DNA of 64,000 nucleotides from Weissella confusa (GTDB taxonomy: Bacteria > Bacillota > Bacilli > Lactobacillales > Lactobacillaceae). A program made the position numbers and the translations under genes. The stretch covers positions 50,337-114,336 of the forward strand of contig JQAY01000005.1 in NCBI GenBank assembly GCA_001436895.1, written 5' to 3'. Shown here piece after piece: positions 61,208-64,000 of the stretch (position 1 is its first letter; the number at the start of each line of letters is the position of its first letter). The notes under the pieces were generated by a model, which was given only the letters and a program-made list of their open reading frames with translations, was not told the DNA's origin and searched no databases.

Positions 61208-62092
61208 ATGAATAAGAAGATTGTCGTAGGCGGTGTTATCGTTGCAGCCGTGGTGGCGGGTGGTGTTGGATATGGCGTGACACATACTGCTAAAGCACAA
61301 TTTGCGTCACACATGCTGAGCATGTTTAAGTCGGACGATAACGTCTATAAATTCAGTGTAAATTCGACTGACAAAACCGATATGCGTGTCTCTGGTAAAG
61401 TTCTGCAAGACGCAAAGAAGACGGCCAATATCGCACTTACGGCTGATGTGAAAACGGATGGTCAGACTGCGACGTATGATTTAAAGAAGAATGCCAAGCA
61501 TACGTATGTCTCAGCTGGTTTCTTAGGTGATGTCATGAAGATGGATGGTGCAACGGACATTCCTGAGTTGGCGAAAGTGCTTAAGAATACCTGGTTAGAA
61601 ACCGATAATAAGTCTTACAGTAAGGTTGAACCCGAAGCTGTTAAAAAAGATGCACAAACCATGACGAAGTGGTTCACGGACTTGGATGGGAAAAAGTTCA
61701 AAAAGGTGACGGATGGTTATCAAGTCACATTGAAGAAGGCCGATTATAAGAGTTTTGTGGGAGCATTGAAGAAAACGGAAACTGCTAAGACAATGAAGAT
61801 TAAGGCGGAGACTTGGAAAGACATCACAGCATCAATTGATGACCTGGAAAACCCTAAATTGACTATTACCATGGCAGATAAAGGGCACCAAGTCAAAGTA
61901 GCGTCAGAAGCGTTAGTTGCAGGTAAAAAGACTGCTTTCAAAGCGCAATTGACAACGACGCGTAATGATAATCAATCTGTTAAGATGCCAACTTCTGAAG
62001 AGATAAAGACCCAGAAGGAATTCACCAACATTATCACAGCGGTGATTATGCAATACGCTTTCCAACAGATGGGATCTGACACTGATTATTAG
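61208..62092 (+). CDS. Membrane-anchored or secreted protein of unknown function
   Basis: 294-residue protein with a short basic start (MNKKIVVGGV) and one hydrophobic helix (IVAAVVAGGVGYGV) that acts as a signal peptide or anchor; no lipobox Cys is present. The rest is lysine- and threonine-rich, with repeated beta-type segments (KFSVNSTDKTD, VSGKVLQDAKKTANIALTADV, ITMADKGHQVKVASEALV), similar in style to LolA-like or DUF-type exported folds, but I do not assign one. ATG 61208 follows GGGGGAGTAGT. It is a single-gene unit ended by a terminator. Confidence 0.8.
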   Translation: MNKKIVVGGVIVAAVVAGGVGYGVTHTAKAQFASHMLSMFKSDDNVYKFSVNSTDKTDMRVSGKVLQDAKKTANIALTADVKTDGQTATYDLKKNAKHTYVSAGFLGDVMKMDGATDIPELAKVLKNTWLETDNKSYSKVEPEAVKKDAQTMTKWFTDLDGKKFKKVTDGYQVTLKKADYKSFVGALKKTETAKTMKIKAETWKDITASIDDLENPKLTITMADKGHQVKVASEALVAGKKTAFKAQLTTTRNDNQSVKMPTSEEIKTQKEFTNIITAVIMQYAFQQMGSDTDY

Positions 62093-62099
62093 ACTAGTA

Positions 62100-62126
62100 A
62101 GCACCGGCATCTCGCTGGTGCTTTTT
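62100..62126 (+). terminator. Intrinsic terminator after the exported protein gene
   Basis: Eight-bp stem AGCACCGG / CTGGTGCT with one wobble, T5. Confidence 0.87.
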
Positions 62127-62230
62127 ACTTCATGGCGTTTACAGAACGATTAAGTGGAATGGAAAAGTGATACAAATTTCCTTATTTTTGGTAAAATTAA
62201 GCTTATGTAAAGAAAGGTGGTACTCAGTAA

Positions 62231-63349
62231 TTGGCACAACCCATTATTGAATTTAAGCATGTGGCTAAGCAATACGATGATACAGTCGTATTGAAGTCTG
62301 TCGATTTAGAAATCGAAGCAGGAAAGTTTTACACTTTATTGGGCCCTTCAGGATCAGGTAAGACAACGATTTTGCGTTTGATTGCCGGTTTCTTGGAGGC
62401 GTCATCAGGTGACATCCTGTTTGAAGGGGAACGTATTAATGATGTTCCAGCTGAAAAGCGCCGTGTAAATACGGTTTTCCAGAACTACGCATTGTTCCCA
62501 AATATGAACGTATTTGAGAACGTCGCCTTTGGAATGTCTATTAAGGGAAAGCCAAAGAATGAAATTAAGGCGAAGGTCGCTGAAATGCTTGAATTGGTCA
62601 AGTTGGGTGGCTATGAGGACCGTGAAATTTCAGAGCTTTCTGGTGGTCAACAACAACGTGTTGCGATTGCACGCGCGTTGGCTAACGACCCAGAAGTCTT
62701 GTTGCTAGACGAACCATTGTCAGCATTGGACTACAAGTTGCGTAAGGATATGCAATACGAATTGCGTGAAATCCAAAAGCGTTTGGGCATTACATTTATC
62801 TTCGTTACCCACGATCAAGAAGAAGCGTTGGCGATGTCTGACTGGATTTTTGTGACGAACGAAGGTGAAATTGTTCAAAACGGTACGCCAGTTGATATCT
62901 ATGATGAACCAATCAACCACTTCGTTGCGGACTTTATTGGTGAATCAAACATCGTGCCTGGTGTGATGCGTGAGGACTACTTGGTTTCATTTGCCGGTAA
63001 GGAATTTGAAAACGTCGATGGTGGTATGCGTCCTAACGAACAAGTTGAAGTTGTTTTGCGACCGGAAGATTTGGACTTGGTGTCTGAAGAAGAAGGTAAG
63101 TTGGTCGTAACGATTGATGACCAATCATTCCGTGGTGATTACTACGAAATTACGGCTTACGATGATGACCAAAACGAGTGGCAAATTCAAGCGACGAACC
63201 CAGCTGTTATCGGTGAACGTCGTGGTTTGTACTTTGACCCAGAAGATATTCACATCATGCGTTTGAACGAATCTGAAGAAGACTTCGATGCTCGTTTGGA
63301 GCAATATGAGGATACTGAAGAGGAAGAAGGAGCTGCAAATGAAGAATAA
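62231..63349 (+). CDS. potA: Spermidine/putrescine ABC transporter ATP-binding protein PotA
   Basis: ATPase of the polyamine importer. Walker [16 protein letters not shown] near residue 40, Q loop [13 protein letters not shown] signature [16 protein letters not shown], Walker [13 protein letters not shown] and H loop [12 protein letters not shown]. The C-terminal TOBE-like region (about 240-350) carries [12 protein letters not shown], typical of PotA. The start is TTG 62231 with AAAGGTGG ten bases upstream; the protein begins [16 protein letters not shown] glutamate-rich tail ends the chain. The next gene begins 11 bases before its end. Confidence 0.94.
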   Translation: MAQPIIEFKHVAKQYDDTVVLKSVDLEIEAGKFYTLLGPSGSGKTTILRLIAGFLEASSGDILFEGERINDVPAEKRRVNTVFQNYALFPNMNVFENVAFGMSIKGKPKNEIKAKVAEMLELVKLGGYEDREISELSGGQQQRVAIARALANDPEVLLLDEPLSALDYKLRKDMQYELREIQKRLGITFIFVTHDQEEALAMSDWIFVTNEGEIVQNGTPVDIYDEPINHFVADFIGESNIVPGVMREDYLVSFAGKEFENVDGGMRPNEQVEVVLRPEDLDLVSEEEGKLVVTIDDQSFRGDYYEITAYDDDQNEWQIQATNPAVIGERRGLYFDPEDIHIMRLNESEEDFDARLEQYEDTEEEEGAANEE

Positions 63350-64000
63350 GGGAACAATCAGCTACACGGTTCCGTACTACTTGTGGCTCGTTCTCTTTGT
63401 CATTGCGCCAGTTGTCCTATTGGTTATCCAATCATTTGGAAACATTTATGGACACTTCACGTTCGACAATTATGCGACCTACTTTAGTTCAGGGACGTAT
63501 CTTCGTATGACGTTTAACTCGGTATTTTTTGCCTTCGTTGTGACGGCAATTACCTTGTTGATTTCATACCCAATGGCTTACATTATGAGCCGTTTGAAGA
63601 ACGCACAATTGTGGCTGTTACTTGTTATTTTGCCTACATGGGTCAACCTATTGCTTAAGGCATATGCATTTATTGGGCTATTTTCTAAGACAGGAACAGT
63701 GAATAACTTCCTAAGCTTTATTGGTATCGGCCCACACCAAATCATGTTTACAGATGCATCGTTTATGATTGTTGCGGCGTACATTGAAATTCCATTCATG
63801 ATTATGCCAATTTTCAATTCGTTGGTTGAATTGGATCGCAGCTTGATTAATGCGGCCCGTGATTTGGGTGCGACACCATGGCAAACGTTGACGAAGGTCA
63901 TTATTCCAATGTCAATGGGCGGTGTGAAGGCTGGTATTCAAGCGGTCTTCATTCCAACGCTATCACTATTCATGATTACCCGTTTGATTGGTGGAAACCG
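63339..64000 (+). CDS. potB: Spermidine/putrescine ABC transporter permease PotB (partial, 3' end outside window)
   Basis: Membrane permease of the polyamine importer, cut by the window end after about 220 codons. ATG 63339 overlaps potA by 11 bases and has AGAAGGAG upstream inside potA. The chain opens [20 protein letters not shown] with a first membrane helix, has further helices at about 60-85, 95-115 and 140-160, and the cytoplasmic EAA loop [20 protein letters not shown] that docks on PotA. A potC and potD would be expected downstream. Confidence 0.92.
   Translation, partial: MKNKGTISYTVPYYLWLVLFVIAPVVLLVIQSFGNIYGHFTFDNYATYFSSGTYLRMTFNSVFFAFVVTAITLLISYPMAYIMSRLKNAQLWLLLVILPTWVNLLLKAYAFIGLFSKTGTVNNFLSFIGIGPHQIMFTDASFMIVAAYIEIPFMIMPIFNSLVELDRSLINAARDLGATPWQTLTKVIIPMSMGGVKAGIQAVFIPTLSLFMITRLIGGN

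Noticed and set aside
1-64000. CRISPR arrays, insertion sequences, prophage genes and rRNA/tRNA genes
   Set aside because: No repeat-spacer pattern, transposase, integrase, phage structural gene or rRNA/tRNA was seen anywhere in the window.

Overview
The window is a chromosomal stretch of a low-GC Gram-positive lactic acid bacterium, most likely a heterofermentative member of the Lactobacillaceae close to Weissella. The pointers are strong TTG-leucine codon bias, GGAGG ribosome binding sites, an RFN-controlled riboflavin operon, a D-2-hydroxyacid dehydrogenase, an LbADH-like alcohol dehydrogenase, a citI/citMCDEFG/citP citrate locus with a soluble malic-type oxaloacetate decarboxylase, and a one-piece tmRNA with the tag ANNSQNTYAVAA. 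The genus is an inference from gene content; no rRNA is present. There is no prophage, insertion sequence, CRISPR array or tRNA.

Region by region: (1) 1-8.8 kb is a defence island with more even, AT-richer codon use than the rest. It holds a type II restriction-modification pair, then a tightly coupled four-gene cassette (GHKL ATPase, two unrecognised proteins, a GmrSD/SspE-like DUF262-DUF1524 nuclease), then an EVE-DUF3883 candidate modification-dependent nuclease. This cassette is the best candidate for an undescribed system here. (2) 8.9-14.4 kb carries housekeeping metabolism: D-lactate dehydrogenase-like enzyme, nucleoside hydrolase, PepC and a large SseB-like membrane protein. (3) 14.5-18.1 kb is an FMN riboswitch followed by ribD-ribE-ribBA-ribH. 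(4) 18.2-30.5 kb is carbonyl and citrate metabolism: alcohol dehydrogenase, citI divergent from citM-citC-citD-citE-citF-citXG-hydrolase-citP, a RelE/RelB-type toxin-antitoxin pair, and a diacetyl/acetoin reductase. Citrate enters by CitP, is cleaved by citrate lyase and decarboxylated to pyruvate by CitM; acetoin formed from pyruvate can be reduced by the nearby reductase. (5) 30.5-32 kb holds a candidate small RNA, a conserved unknown gene and tmRNA. (6) 32-45 kb holds an NADH oxidase-like flavoprotein, guaC, an MscS channel, a secreted CHAP-like protein, a disulfide oxidoreductase, a cytosine permease behind a PyrR-type attenuator, topB, cytosine deaminase and a RecD-like helicase. (7) 45.5-52.7 kb holds a two-component system, a GlcU-type sugar uptake protein with three cre-like sites, a ROK kinase, galM and pgi. 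(8) 52.8-64 kb is translation-centred: efp, asp23-nusB, the infC-rpmI-rplT operon (infC begins with ATA; L20 carries a fused C-terminal HeH/SAP-like domain), rpsL-rpsG-fusA, and the start of the polyamine transporter potA-potB, cut by the window edge.

Most transcription units end in clear intrinsic terminators, several of them bidirectional between convergent genes, and many begin with near-consensus sigma-A promoters with 16-18 bp spacers. All family assignments come from reading motifs by eye; no database search was run.
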